Positions 9,218 to 19,222 of a DNA stretch of 64,000 nucleotides are shown piece after piece (positions within the stretch are counted from its first letter, which is position 1; every line of letters begins with the position of its first letter). The translations under genes were made by a program, and so were the position numbers. Source of the stretch: Ophiostoma sp. CBS 140.51. Taxonomy: Eukaryota > Ascomycota > Sordariomycetes > Ophiostomatales > Ophiostomataceae. Below the pieces are notes generated by a model, which saw only the letters and a list, made by a program, of their open reading frames with translations, did no database searches and was not told where the DNA came from. The DNA is taken from contig JANSLP010000011.1 of the NCBI GenBank assembly GCA_029298735.1, positions 242,514 through 306,513 of the forward strand, given 5' to 3'.

Positions 9218-11344
9218 ATGTCACAACCACAACCACCGTTGCCGCAGGCTTCGGCGCTGTCGCAGATGCGCGACCTGCTCGCCAACCTCCAAGACCGCGC
9301 GGCGCAACTTGACACACAAATGACCGAACTCAGCAAAGCCCTCGACCATTGGCGGCTGCTTGGTGCTGAATACGAAGCTCTTGCCGACGAGGTCAACCAA
9401 GCCCGCGACAAGAGCGTGACAGCAGACGAACAGACCACCCAGAGAGCACAGCAGTCGGCCCTCGTGCGCATTCGTCGCGACTTTGACGGCCAGCTCGTCG
9501 ACCACCAGACCGTGTGCGACCTATTTGGTGCCCGCCAGGGACAGACGATTACACGAAGCATCGACCATATTTCCAGTGCCATTGGCCGGCGGCTCGACTA
9601 CGTGAACCAGAACACGGCGACACTCGAAAAAAAGGTGGAGGCGGTGGTCAAGAAGCTGTCGGCGCTGCAGCTGGGTGGTCTGACGGAGATGCTGGCCGAG
9701 GATGATAAGGCTGAGGGTGACGAAGGACAAGACAACGAGGGTAACGACGATGTTGACATGGACGGCCCCGTCACGGACATTGTTGAGCAGTTGGACGAGG
9801 ATGGCAACGTCATTGATGTGCAGTTGCACACGCCGTCCAACACACAGGACCGCGTGATGGAGGCGCTGAAGAAGGCCGGCATTGAGGAGATTCCAGCGGG
9901 CGGTCCATCGGCGGCCAAGAAGACTACAGACACCACCACTACCACTACGACGAAAGAGATGACGAAGGTTGCGACAGAAACGAAAGATGCGCCCAAAGAG
10001 CAGCCGCAAGCATCCAAACTCAAGCCAAATACTTCTGCAACCCGCAAGGGTGTGTCCTTTTCTGATGACACAAAGGCCGATGACTCGTCCTCCTCCTCAC
10101 AACCTACATCCTTTGCGGCACAACGGCTCGAGAACATCATGCGCAGCGCCAAGGAACAGGAGAGCATCGTTGACACCTCGACGACGATTGTGCCCGAGGA
10201 GGAGGCCGCAGACGAAGCTGCACTCCGCCGCGAGATGCTTGAATATAGTATGTCCGAGATTGGTCCGATTGTGGCACAGCTCGACCTCGAGGAGGGCACA
10301 TCCGATGAAGATGAGGGCTACGACGATTTTTACGACGACGAATTCGACGATGATGATGACGACGATGAGGAGGATGAGCACGGCCGGTCCAAGTACAGTG
10401 TCATCGATGAGACGTACCGTGAGCGGATGCGCGAGTTGGAACGGAAACTGGGTGTTGCGCCACTCGAGAGGCCGTCTACGTTGGCGCCTGTTGGAGGTGA
10501 TAGTGCCACTGCCACTGCCACCACAACTGACGACATGGCAGAGAGCCTGGGCCGCATCCGTGTGTCTGGTCTGACAGCAGCCACGGCCAGTACGTCCAAT
10601 GGCGACGGCTCGCCGACGACCAGCGACCTGGCATCACCCAAGTCGCCGGCAAGCCTGACGTCAGTCCTCAAAGAGCCAACAGAAAACTTCCGCACCAAGG
10701 TTAAGGCGACGGGCAGCGATGCCAAGAAGGTGTCGTTTGCCAGCTCTGTCGATATTGCACCACTGGAGACGGTGCTGCCTGCTGCACCCGCAGTGGCCCC
10801 CAAGCCCAAGGTACCTGTAGAGCCTGTTGTCGATCCCATGAGCGAGGTTATCGTGGAGCGTGGCAGCGGCGGCAAGCAAAATGGCGCCGGAAGCAGTGTC
10901 CCTCAACTCCCATCGGTACCGGATGCCAACCAGAAGCCGAAGCGCGTGTCTCGCTTCAAGAAGGCCCGCGGTGATGGTGCGGCCGCTACTCCTGATACCG
11001 TCAACGATGGTCTCCCCAAGGGCCCTCACCAAGCCCCCGTCCGTTTCCTAGATGAGGACCGCACAGTCGCACCTGAAGGTCCTGAAGGCAAGACACACGC
11101 TGATCAGGTCATTGAGCGGAGCGCCGTGACCAAACCTAAGGAGCCACACGAGCTCGACGCGGGCATCCTCATGCAGGAGGCGGCTACGGAGTACCACAAG
11201 ACGCGCAACCGGCTCATCCAGCAGCAGGGTGGTTTCCTTCAGGCGAGCGAGTCGGCCGTCGTGCCCGTTGGCCTGGAGGACGGTGGTCCGCGCATCAGCA
11301 AGTTTAAAGCTGCCAAGCTGGGCAAGCAGTTTATGAATCCATAA
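9218..11344 (+). CDS. Unconventional prefoldin RPB5 interactor (URI1/Bud27) homologue
   Basis: This is a 708-residue intronless gene. Residues about 10-150 form a prefoldin-alpha-like coiled coil (Prefoldin_3 type). A long acidic and Ser/Thr-rich middle carries the short conserved KGVSFSDD block (about residue 288) and a related KKVSFASSV block further on. A run of Asp/Glu sits near residues 365-388, followed by SKYSVIDETYRERMRELERKLG. The C-terminal 75 residues (HELDAGILMQEAATEYHKTR and onward) match the DUF3835 tail found in fungal Bud27/URI proteins. Known role of the family: a scaffold of an R2TP/prefoldin-like chaperone that binds the RNA polymerase subunit Rpb5, helps cytoplasmic assembly of polymerases and links to TOR signalling and translation. 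I infer the same here from domain order. Confidence 0.85.
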   Translation: MSQPQPPLPQASALSQMRDLLANLQDRAAQLDTQMTELSKALDHWRLLGAEYEALADEVNQARDKSVTADEQTTQRAQQSALVRIRRDFDGQLVDHQTVCDLFGARQGQTITRSIDHISSAIGRRLDYVNQNTATLEKKVEAVVKKLSALQLGGLTEMLAEDDKAEGDEGQDNEGNDDVDMDGPVTDIVEQLDEDGNVIDVQLHTPSNTQDRVMEALKKAGIEEIPAGGPSAAKKTTDTTTTTTTKEMTKVATETKDAPKEQPQASKLKPNTSATRKGVSFSDDTKADDSSSSSQPTSFAAQRLENIMRSAKEQESIVDTSTTIVPEEEAADEAALRREMLEYSMSEIGPIVAQLDLEEGTSDEDEGYDDFYDDEFDDDDDDDEEDEHGRSKYSVIDETYRERMRELERKLGVAPLERPSTLAPVGGDSATATATTTDDMAESLGRIRVSGLTAATASTSNGDGSPTTSDLASPKSPASLTSVLKEPTENFRTKVKATGSDAKKVSFASSVDIAPLETVLPAAPAVAPKPKVPVEPVVDPMSEVIVERGSGGKQNGAGSSVPQLPSVPDANQKPKRVSRFKKARGDGAAATPDTVNDGLPKGPHQAPVRFLDEDRTVAPEGPEGKTHADQVIERSAVTKPKEPHELDAGILMQEAATEYHKTRNRLIQQQGGFLQASESAVVPVGLEDGGPRISKFKAAKLGKQFMNP

Positions 11345-11678
11345 GTTGGTGGGGGGGACACATTTGGCCTTGGGAGCTGATTTAAATGTATTGCTGGTAT
11401 GGATGGCGTTTATTCATGTCTGATTTGGAGACCTATTTGGGCATATTTTCGCATTGCATTTCCGGAGTTTTGTCACCTCATCATACACCTGCCAGGGACG
11501 GTTTATACGCATCATTTGGCGTTCCATAGAGCTAGTCATGATCTTTTGTACAATATGAGACCATATAATCTTTCAATCCGCTTCCCAGTCTCTTAACGCT
11601 GTGTGAAATGATAAGATGCTTGGATATTTTCTTAATTTGATATCGTAGTCCTTGTAGCTCTTCATCTTCACCTCCCCT
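11345..11678. other. Convergent 3' region between URI1-like and NudC genes
   Basis: The 334 bases between two stop codons are AT-rich compared with the genes around them. They are probably overlapping 3' UTRs. I see nothing else. Confidence 0.6.
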
Positions 11679-12304
11679 CTAGCTGATTTTGGCGTTGGAA
11701 AAGTCCATCTCAGGGTGCTGCTCCTGGAACTTTTTGAGAATGTCAATCTTCTTCTGCTCGTCCGACGTCGGCAGGCCCTTCTCCTTCTGCTGCTGGTCAA
11801 ACATCATCTTCTCGACCATGCCGCGCGTGGCGCCGTCCAGATCCGACAGCTTGCTCGTCTCGGGCTGGATGCGCGTCACGTCAATCTTGGGCGCCGTCGT
11901 CACCACGTGTGGCCACCACTCCAGCTTGTTGACCTTGTCCAGGTGCACCTCAATTGTCTTGGTACCGTCCGAGTTGGTCGTCAGCGTCCACGTCGACTCG
12001 TCCAGCCGCACCGCCTGGAACAGGTCGCCCTTGACCACGGGCTCCTGGCCCTTGATGGCCACCGACAGTGCCGTCTTCTTGATGTCCACAATCAAATCGC
12101 GCGCCTTGAGGTTGCCCGGGATCGACACAGTCAGATCCAAGTCGGCAATCGTCTGCGTCCATTTGTACGGCAAAGCATCCTGTTCCTGCTGCTCCTTGGC
12201 GCGGGCGGCGGCCTCCTCAGCGGGTGTGAGTTCTGTAGGTCAGTACAAGGGCCAGAGGATACCAGTAGAAACGATGTCGACGACATACCTTTGTTGTCGG
12301 CCAT
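11679..12304 (-). CDS. nudC: Nuclear movement protein NudC (CS domain)
   Basis: The gene has two exons: 12304-12289 (start MADNK) and 12232-11679, joined across a 56-nt intron with GTATGT donor and CTACAG acceptor. The spliced product has 189 residues. After a charged N-terminal helix ([15 protein letters not shown]) comes a CS/p23-like domain (about 27-115) beginning [17 protein letters not shown], with the signature KLEWWPHV. The C-terminal part contains the family block [20 protein letters not shown] and ends [16 protein letters not shown]. NudC proteins work with the dynein regulator LIS1/NudF in nuclear migration and act as Hsp90-linked co-chaperones. Length and ending match fungal NudC. 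The very small first exon is why a start within exon 2 would be wrong. It is divergent from tfb3. Confidence 0.93.
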
Positions 12305-12913
12305 GGTGGGGTTCTCTCAGTAGTGCGTGATGTGTGAGAGAAGAAATTGGGTGAGGGAAGAAAGGGGTTGTTAAGAGTGAAGCTTCTGACGTTAAAGAGG
12401 CAGGAGCTCGAAAGGCTGACGAAATGCACGGATTGCACCTGCCCGCCCCTCCTAGCGTGCCTTCCCAAAACGCCCTGTATTTCAGATTCTAGGTCCTTCC
12501 CCCGCCATCGACGTTGCATGCAACAGCACGCTAGCCAATCGCGGCTGCCCGTTACAAAGAGCTCCTTTCAGGGCTCAATTGGCTCCAGCCTTGCCAAAAT
12601 CTGACTAATCTTGGCATATGTAGCTGCTTTGGGAAGCTCCTTGCCGTGAATTCTTGCCTTCCTTTGATCTTCAACTTCAACTTCACGTCAACCTAGATAG
12701 CCACGATCGGCGAAAGCGACGTCGAACTCACTCAATACACACACTATTTGACGACTTAACGGTTGTATTAGCGAACCATTCAGTTAGATGCGCCATACCC
12801 CAATGCCGTGAGGACACGCGCACAGTTTCCTCGACCTCGATCTCCCTTGAAACGACAACCTTTTTTCGATTCACTTCCTCCTTCGACTCCATCTCCACCA
12901 CCAATTTCTCACA
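12305..12913. other. Divergent promoter region, nudC / tfb3
   Basis: About 610 bases lie between two divergent start codons. The stretch just before 12914 is C/T- and A/C-rich, as in other leaders here. No gene or clear named element is visible. Confidence 0.55.
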
Positions 12914-14101
12914 ATGTCGACCAAAAAGTCCTTTGGGCGGATCCCCGCGTCCGCAATAGCCTCTAGCACGGAAGTCGTCGACCCTGCCTCGGTGGGCGGC
13001 ACAACAAATGGCTCCGCCGACGACATCTGCCCCGTCTGCAAAACCATCCGCTACCTCAACAAGGACATGGTCTTCCTCATCAACCCAGAGTGCTACCACC
13101 CCATGTGCTCCAACTGCGTCGACCGCCTCTTTGCCGGCCCCAACCAGTGCCCCTACGCCGGCTGCCACAAGACTCTACGTCGCAAAGGTTTCCGGAAACC
13201 CTTCTTTGACGATCTCGTCGTTGAACGTGAAGTCGATCTGCGTCGACGTGTCGCCGCTGTCTTCAACCAGGGCCAGGACGACTTTGAGACCCTTGACGAC
13301 TACAATGAGTACCTCGAAAAGGTCGAGTCGCTGACCATGGACCTTGTGGGGACAGTGATGTCGGCTCGACGCGCGGCCGAGGCCGAACTGTCGCGCTGGG
13401 AGGCCGAGCACCGTGCCGAAATTGAAAAGAACCGCCGTCGTGGCGAGCGGGCCGACGAGCTCACAAAGGCACGCATGGCTCAGGAGAAGGAGGCAGCGCG
13501 GGCACGGAGACTCGAGGCTCTGAAGCAAGACGAGGAGGAACGTCGGGCTAAGGTACGTGCCCACGAGGCCGACCTAGACAGCCTGACCAAGGCGCCCGAT
13601 GACGACGGGGGTGCTTCAGCTGGTCGCATTATGCTCAAGCGTCGTGGCCAGCACCAACGCGAGACAATCCTCACTGCCGAAGAGGAGGCCCTGCTCGCAC
13701 GGGACAGCGCAGCGGCGCCAGGTCTTACCATTCGCGGTCTCAAAGACAAGCGCAAGATTGCAGCCGCAGAAGCGGCAGCAGCAGCCGGTGGGCCCTACGA
13801 CCCCTACGAGGGTCTGGACCCAGCTCCTTCACGGTTCCGTGTGCAGCCCGGCGAGTACCGCAACCCCTGGCTGCAGGGCGCGCGCGAGCACAACAGTCAT
13901 GTTGTGGGCGGGTACGATGTGCACGAGTACTGTGCGCGGGCACTGTACGAAGCCTTTTCGGGTTTGGCCGTCTTTGTCGATGATGAAAAGGAGACTGGCA
14001 ACGAGGGTTCGTCGGCTGCAGGCGTGGCAGTGTCTGGTGCCGCTTTGGCAGCGGGTGACATCACAAGTCTGCCAATCAAGATGGAAGTGGACACGTACTG
14101 A
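12914..14101 (+). CDS. tfb3: TFIIH subunit / CDK-activating kinase assembly factor Tfb3 (MAT1)
   Basis: This intronless gene encodes 395 residues. The N-terminus carries a C3HC4 RING finger (about 38-84) with CPVCKT, CYHPMCSNC and NQCPYAGC as zinc ligands, followed by the MAT1 hallmark LRRKGFRKPFFDDLVVEREVD. The central part (about 95-215) is a long charged helical region matching the MAT1 domain that bridges TFIIH core and the kinase/cyclin pair. The C-terminus includes a conserved FRVQPGEYRNPWLQGA-type segment and ends KMEVDTY. Known role: third subunit of the CDK-activating kinase, tethering Kin28/CDK7 and its cyclin to TFIIH for RNA polymerase II CTD phosphorylation and repair. The start ATG precedes the RING by a short Ser-rich leader, as in homologues. 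Confidence 0.93.
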   Translation: MSTKKSFGRIPASAIASSTEVVDPASVGGTTNGSADDICPVCKTIRYLNKDMVFLINPECYHPMCSNCVDRLFAGPNQCPYAGCHKTLRRKGFRKPFFDDLVVEREVDLRRRVAAVFNQGQDDFETLDDYNEYLEKVESLTMDLVGTVMSARRAAEAELSRWEAEHRAEIEKNRRRGERADELTKARMAQEKEAARARRLEALKQDEEERRAKVRAHEADLDSLTKAPDDDGGASAGRIMLKRRGQHQRETILTAEEEALLARDSAAAPGLTIRGLKDKRKIAAAEAAAAAGGPYDPYEGLDPAPSRFRVQPGEYRNPWLQGAREHNSHVVGGYDVHEYCARALYEAFSGLAVFVDDEKETGNEGSSAAGVAVSGAALAAGDITSLPIKMEVDTY

Positions 14102-14622
14102 TGTTGAGAGCGTTGAGAGCATTCTATTTGTGTCTTTTTGTGTCTGTTTTATCTCGCATTTATTTGTACATGCATTGCAAACGGCGTTTTGGGTAAAGGC
14201 AGGGAATGGGAGAGACGTGGCAAAGGGCCATCTGTACTATAAAAAGGACAACTATATACTGAGGTTTCAAAAATCAAATCAAACATGATCTTGCAAGTCA
14301 CTAGGAACTGATGTCTATGAAAAAAAAAATAAAAGATGAAATCTTGAGTGTATTTGAAAGACAAAAAGCAGGTGTGCATAAAAGCATTGAACAGCATACA
14401 TAAAAAGATGAAAGCTCGATAGAACTGAAAACTATGTAAACGAATTGAATATAAAACGCAGACAAAAGAAAGATAAAACCCTCGAATATAAACGCCTCGC
14501 TGAATCAACAGTCAACAGTGGACAGCTAACAGCTGAAATAGAGAGATAAAGAAAATGTGGTTTGCAATTAGATAGCCAAATATAGAAAACGAAGAAAGAG
14601 AAAGCCTCCCGTCTGCAGCCCC
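14102..14622. other. Convergent 3' intergenic region, tfb3 / AP180-like
   Basis: This AT-rich spacer between two stop codons fits the 3' UTRs and poly(A) sites of both genes. There is no supported gene. Confidence 0.55.
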
Positions 14623-16780
14623 TTACTGCCACGGGTTCTGCTGCGCTGGCCGTGGGAAGACAGGCACCGTCTCGAGCTGCACCAGCAGACCACCCGTCGG
14701 TTGGCTGTGCTGCCAGCCCATGCCCGTATTCTGGTTGATGAATTGCGACTGGCGGAAGGGATTTGTGCTGCCCGTCTGCTGCGGCATAAGCGGCGCGGCG
14801 CCCATAGACGGTGTATTGTTGCTGACACCGCCGGCCGTGTGTGGCCGCACCTGCTGCTGCGCCGGTTGACCGTAGTCCCTTGCGAACGGGTTCGTGCCCG
14901 TCTTCATGGGCACAAGAGCCGCCGGGGAGCCTGTTGCGCCAGCCGAGTTTGGCGCTCCAAACGGTTGTGTTGCTTGTGGCGAGTTGCGGGCAAAGGGGTT
15001 CGTTGACGTCTGCTGGGCGACAAGCGGGCTCGGTGTGCTACCGTTGCTGAAGGGAGAGCCCATGTTCTGCAGACCGCCCGTGGGCATCATCGACTGTCTG
15101 AACGGGTTTGTGACTTGCTGGCCGGTGGCCATGCCGGCCTGTTGTGGCGTCTGCTGCTGCTGCTGCTGCTGGAAGGACGCGACCGAGTTCTGTGGTATCG
15201 ATCCAAGGGACGTCGGCTGGAAACCTTGCTGTTGTGGCTGCTGCTGCTGAGGGGTGAAACCACCGAAACCCATGCCAGTGAAGGCAGGCTGCATCTGTTG
15301 CGGTGCCTGTTGCTGTTGTGGCTGGCCAAAGGCTGCGCCAGTGGCCTGCATCTGGAACGGGTTGGTCGATTGGAAGCCGGTCGCTTGTGCGCCAAAGCCG
15401 TTGGGCTGTTGTTGCTGGAATATGCCGACCTGCTGTGGCTGCTGCTGGCCAGGGAATGCGCCGTTGTTCGCCACGGGACCCCATGGCGTCATGCCGGTCT
15501 GCATAATCTGCTGTGGTTGTTGCTGCTGAGGCTGTGCAGGTTGCGCCGGGACTTGCTGCTCAAGAGTGTCAAAGAAGTCGATTAGGTTGCCGCCGCCGGA
15601 ACCGTTTGTGGACTCGGCTGATTTCGCTGCTGATGATGTGGACGGCTTGGCTGCTGTCGTGTTGCTCCGGGTCGCAGAGCTGATCTTGTCACCGCTCGGC
15701 TTGGACGACGAGCCGCCCGAGCCAGTCTTGTTCTTCTTCGCATCGAGCTCGGCCAGGTACTGTCTCCGGTGGACTTCGAAATCGGGGTCGTTGAGGTACT
15801 CGTCCAGCTGGCGACCGAGGTTCACGGGCGCATGCTTGAGCTTGGGCACCTCGACGCGGGTCTGGTGTTCGTATTGGCGGGCGATGCTCATGAACTGCAC
15901 AACGTGGTCGGTTTGGCGCGTAAATGTCCGGTACACCTGCATGGCCCGGTCGGCGTCGACCTTGGACATTTCAAAGAAGTGGCCCAGGATGTTGATCATG
16001 GCCTGGTTGAGGACCTGGAAGAGGGCCAGCAGATCCAAGACCAAGAGCCGGAAGACAAAGATGGTGATCTCGTTTCCTTGTTCACCCTCACAAACCTATT
16101 TGTCTATTAGTATGTATTATGGCGCAGGCATTTGCGTCTCAGAGTCCACCACGGCAAAACTCACATCACTGCACTTCAAGAGGGCCGTCAACTGGTTCTG
16201 CACAGCTTCGGTCTCGCGCAATAGGCCCTTGTCCACGGACAGCTTCTCCAGACGTGTCTCCTTCACCCGCACCCAGTCGCATTTTGTGTCGCGGTAGGCT
16301 CGTGCTCGTTCGTTGAGGTAGGTTGCGTAGTGCCTAATGTTCCGGCCCTGTGTTTGTGCTGCGAAGAAAGAGGGTTAGCGATATTCTCCGACCACAGACT
16401 ATACGTTGTCCACCCTTCTGTATACCACGTACCATCATTTATCGAAATTGGTGCCAGAACATTCCGGTGTTTGGCAAGATAGGAGAGCGTTGCGTCAGGC
16501 GCGCCCTCGCGGATCATGAGGTGGACGGTAATCAAGCTCTTGAAGACAGTCGTCCATGTGGAATCGTGGAGGCGGTACTGCAGGGCGCGGAAGACCTCGC
16601 CGACGCCGGCTTCGTCGGCATGTGTCGCGACGAGAATGTGCTCAATGTACTTTGTCTTTGGCGGCGCAAGCTGGAGGTGATGGAGGTTAGCGAGGCGCAT
16701 AGAGGGGGAGAACGGCGACGGGCACAACATACCTTGACCTTGGTGGCGCCCTTGACGGACTTCTCGAAAGAGCTCGCCAT
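14623..16780 (-). CDS. AP180/CALM-type clathrin assembly protein (Yap1801-like)
   Basis: Four exons are inferred: 16780-16733, 16670-16433, 16358-16165 and 16095-14623, with donors GTATGT, GTACGT and GTGAGT, CAG or TAG acceptors and CTAAC branch sites. They give 650 residues. Exon 1 encodes MASSFEKSVKGATKVK, the lipid-binding start of the ANTH domain. The domain runs to about residue 280 (KYIEHILVATH, TVFKSLITVHLMIREG, RLLVLDLLALFQVLNQAMIN). A disordered, Gln-rich C-terminal half follows, with NLIDFFDTLE (a possible clathrin-box-like site) and five NPF motifs, each of the form TNPF, which bind EH-domain proteins. The family recruits clathrin and cargo to PtdIns(4,5)P2 membranes during endocytosis. 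A (CTG)7 tract encodes polyglutamine. Confidence 0.92.
15151..15171. repeat. (CTG)7 microsatellite coding polyglutamine
   Basis: Seven perfect CTG units on the plus strand read as CAG glutamine codons in the AP180-like gene on the minus strand. The tract sits in the disordered tail, so length changes would probably be tolerated. Confidence 0.85.
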
Positions 16781-19222
16781 GGTTCTCGCGGAGCTATCGC
16801 GGTTGCCAGTGGATAGCGGTGTGTATAGGCGCGAGATATTATATCGTATGAGCTCTCGATGGCGCGACCAGACCAAAGTCCATAGACCGGGTTAAGTCTG
16901 AATAGGACGAGTTGCTGGAGGGCTCTACTGCTTAAGAGATGCACGAGGCAAAAGGGTAAAAATCGATGATCGGCAGCCAGGGTCGCAGGTCAGGAATAAT
17001 AGGGTAGGGCACACGGCACGGGGATGCCGCAGGCGCATAAGCCGCAAATGGTCGGTCGTAAACTGTCAGTGTCTGGCAGCTGTCGAGGTCGATCAAGGGC
17101 GAGGTTAAGGGGAAGGTCGAGGAAAGGTCGACCCGGTAGAGGTTTAAGCGGAAAAGAAAAAAGACCCAGGAAGTCGGATGTGGAGGGGAGGAAAAGGACG
17201 TGCGAGCGTTTGCTGGGGACCGTTTCGAGGGGATTTGAGGGATTCGAGCAATTCGAGGGGGGCGTGCTTTCTTTGTGCGCCCGTTTGGCGGCAGAGGATG
17301 GAAAACGGATCGGAAGAGGGAGGGAATAATTACTGGATGTTTAGGCGACAGTGACGGCAAATGGTAGCAACGACATGGCAGAGGGGGTAAATAAAAGAAA
17401 AGGGAAAGCAACCAAGAGAACAAGAAAGGGGGTGGAATCAAGGTCCAAGTCAATGGAAAAAGCGATGGGAGAGGAAAGGAGGGCGAAAAGCAAGAGGCTG
17501 GAGGCTGGGTGGAGAGGAAGAGGTGGGAATGCTCGGCGGCGGCGGGAATTAGCAGTTGCAGGGCTGCGAACTGGCCTAACGAGATAGCGAAGGCGCCCTG
17601 GGGAATGGGGATATGAAATGGGTGGACAGCAACACAACAGGACCAAATCTCACAATGTTGGGCAAAAATGAAGCTGACGATGTGACAAAGAGTGCAGGAA
17701 AGGATAGATTGCGCAAATACGACAGCCAGAAGGTAAGGAACAGCAGGCAGACTGTCTGGGAAGGAGACAGAGAGGCACAAGAAGGCATGGGTGACTGGAT
17801 TGGATTACGCGGAGGTGCGCCCAGAACGGGCAGGAAAGGGCGCTAGCGGCGCTGCGTTGCGGCTGCCACAAGCAAGATACGAATGCTAGCTTCGCTGGGC
17901 GTGTGACGACGTATTCGTTCCTTCTGGCTCTGGAAGGTGGAAGTGTTCTACTGTGTTAATTAGGCTGTCGGCGGAAGGTGCTGATGTCGGGCAGCCATTG
18001 CTCCTTCCCGGCGAGTTGGGACAGCGGGGGTGCTCTTTCCATCCCATTTCCCCTTTCTCCAGCGGGCACAACCACACGAAGACACTGGGCCTCTGATCGG
18101 CCAGGGCAGGCACGATTTCACCATTATGGAGTGTTAAATGTCAAAATGGAAGGTCCGCTTAACGAAATATATTTTTCTATTCAGATTGGTCTAAATTTTG
18201 ACGGATGCAAAGATGAGAAGACAGAAACAGAAACATGGCAACGAAGCCAGGGAATAATGAAAAAGACAAAGCAGAACAATAAAAACAAGACAAACAAAGA
18301 GCCACCCGAGCACAGCAGCAGTCTCCCATCCAACTTTAGACAGGAACGGCTGCGGGTTCGTGCAGCATGTGTTGCAAAGAGAAACAAAGCAAAGGGAAGC
18401 CGGCGAGAAGGAAACGACAGAAGAAATGACAGGGGAACGCTGGGGACAGCTCGGAAACGACGCGAGAACGAAAGACAGCGGGCACGATACGACATGGGAA
18501 CGACGCTGTGTCACGCTGTCCTTTCTCTCTCTTTCTCTTCCCCTTCCTTGACTTCTCTCTCTCGTCAGCCTCAAATTAACAGCAGAGGCTGCCTCCTTCT
18601 TTCAAGTGTTGGTCAGAGTGCCGTCATCGCGTCCGTTAAGACAAGGTCGGTTGTGCCGAACGCTTATTTCAGGATTTCCAGTCCCCTCGCGTACAAGCAA
18701 CCACTTAAGCCTCCCGTGAAGAAGGAGAGTTGCTTGCGGCGGTGGGCGGAAAGCATCATCGAGGTAAACACGCTGGCTTTCATCATCTGGAAGGTTGTTA
18801 GAGACTGAACACGGCGTGGTGGTGTTTTGTTTGGGGGGGTGCAAACGTAGTACTCACATTTACTTGAATTGGAAGGATGAAAAGAAAAGAGGAAAAAGAG
18901 AGAAGCCCCAAAGCTCTCGCGAAGCTTTCTTGATATATTTTTTCAGGCAAGCGTGCTAGTGTGAAAGGTGGGTCTCCGGAGCGGGTCGTCATTGGTCCGG
19001 ATGAGAGCTTCTCCACAGTGCACTGCAGACTGCTGTATATCATCGCACTGTGTCTGTTCCTGGCTTCATAGCAAGTGACTGACAGCCTTTTCAAGAACCA
19101 CACCACTTTGACGACGACAACAACACGGCAGCTTTGGTTGTTCATACATTTCATTTTATTTTGAGGACACTCAGAAATGTGCTTATAGCACCTCGAAAGA
19201 AACCAATTGACTCCCAGCAGCC
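16781..19222. other. Divergent region upstream of AP180-like and mitochondrial AspRS genes
   Basis: About 2.4 kb carry no supported gene. Between roughly 17080 and 17540 the plus strand is purine-rich, meaning the minus (AP180 sense) strand is pyrimidine-rich, the usual promoter/leader signature here. A separate CT-rich block at 18518-18572 lies on the sense side of the AspRS gene. Long minus-strand frames here, such as 16932-17780, consist of Leu/Ser/Pro/Phe strings expected from CT-rich DNA. Confidence 0.55.

Noticed and set aside
11679..12173. nudC start inside exon 2
   Set aside because: The codon is TTG, and splicing to the 16-nt first exon gives the expected NudC N-terminus.
16932..17780. 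282-residue minus-strand frame, hydrophobic and Ser/Pro/Phe-rich
   Set aside because: It comes from CT-rich DNA upstream of the AP180-like gene; the residue composition matches the base composition and no motif is present.
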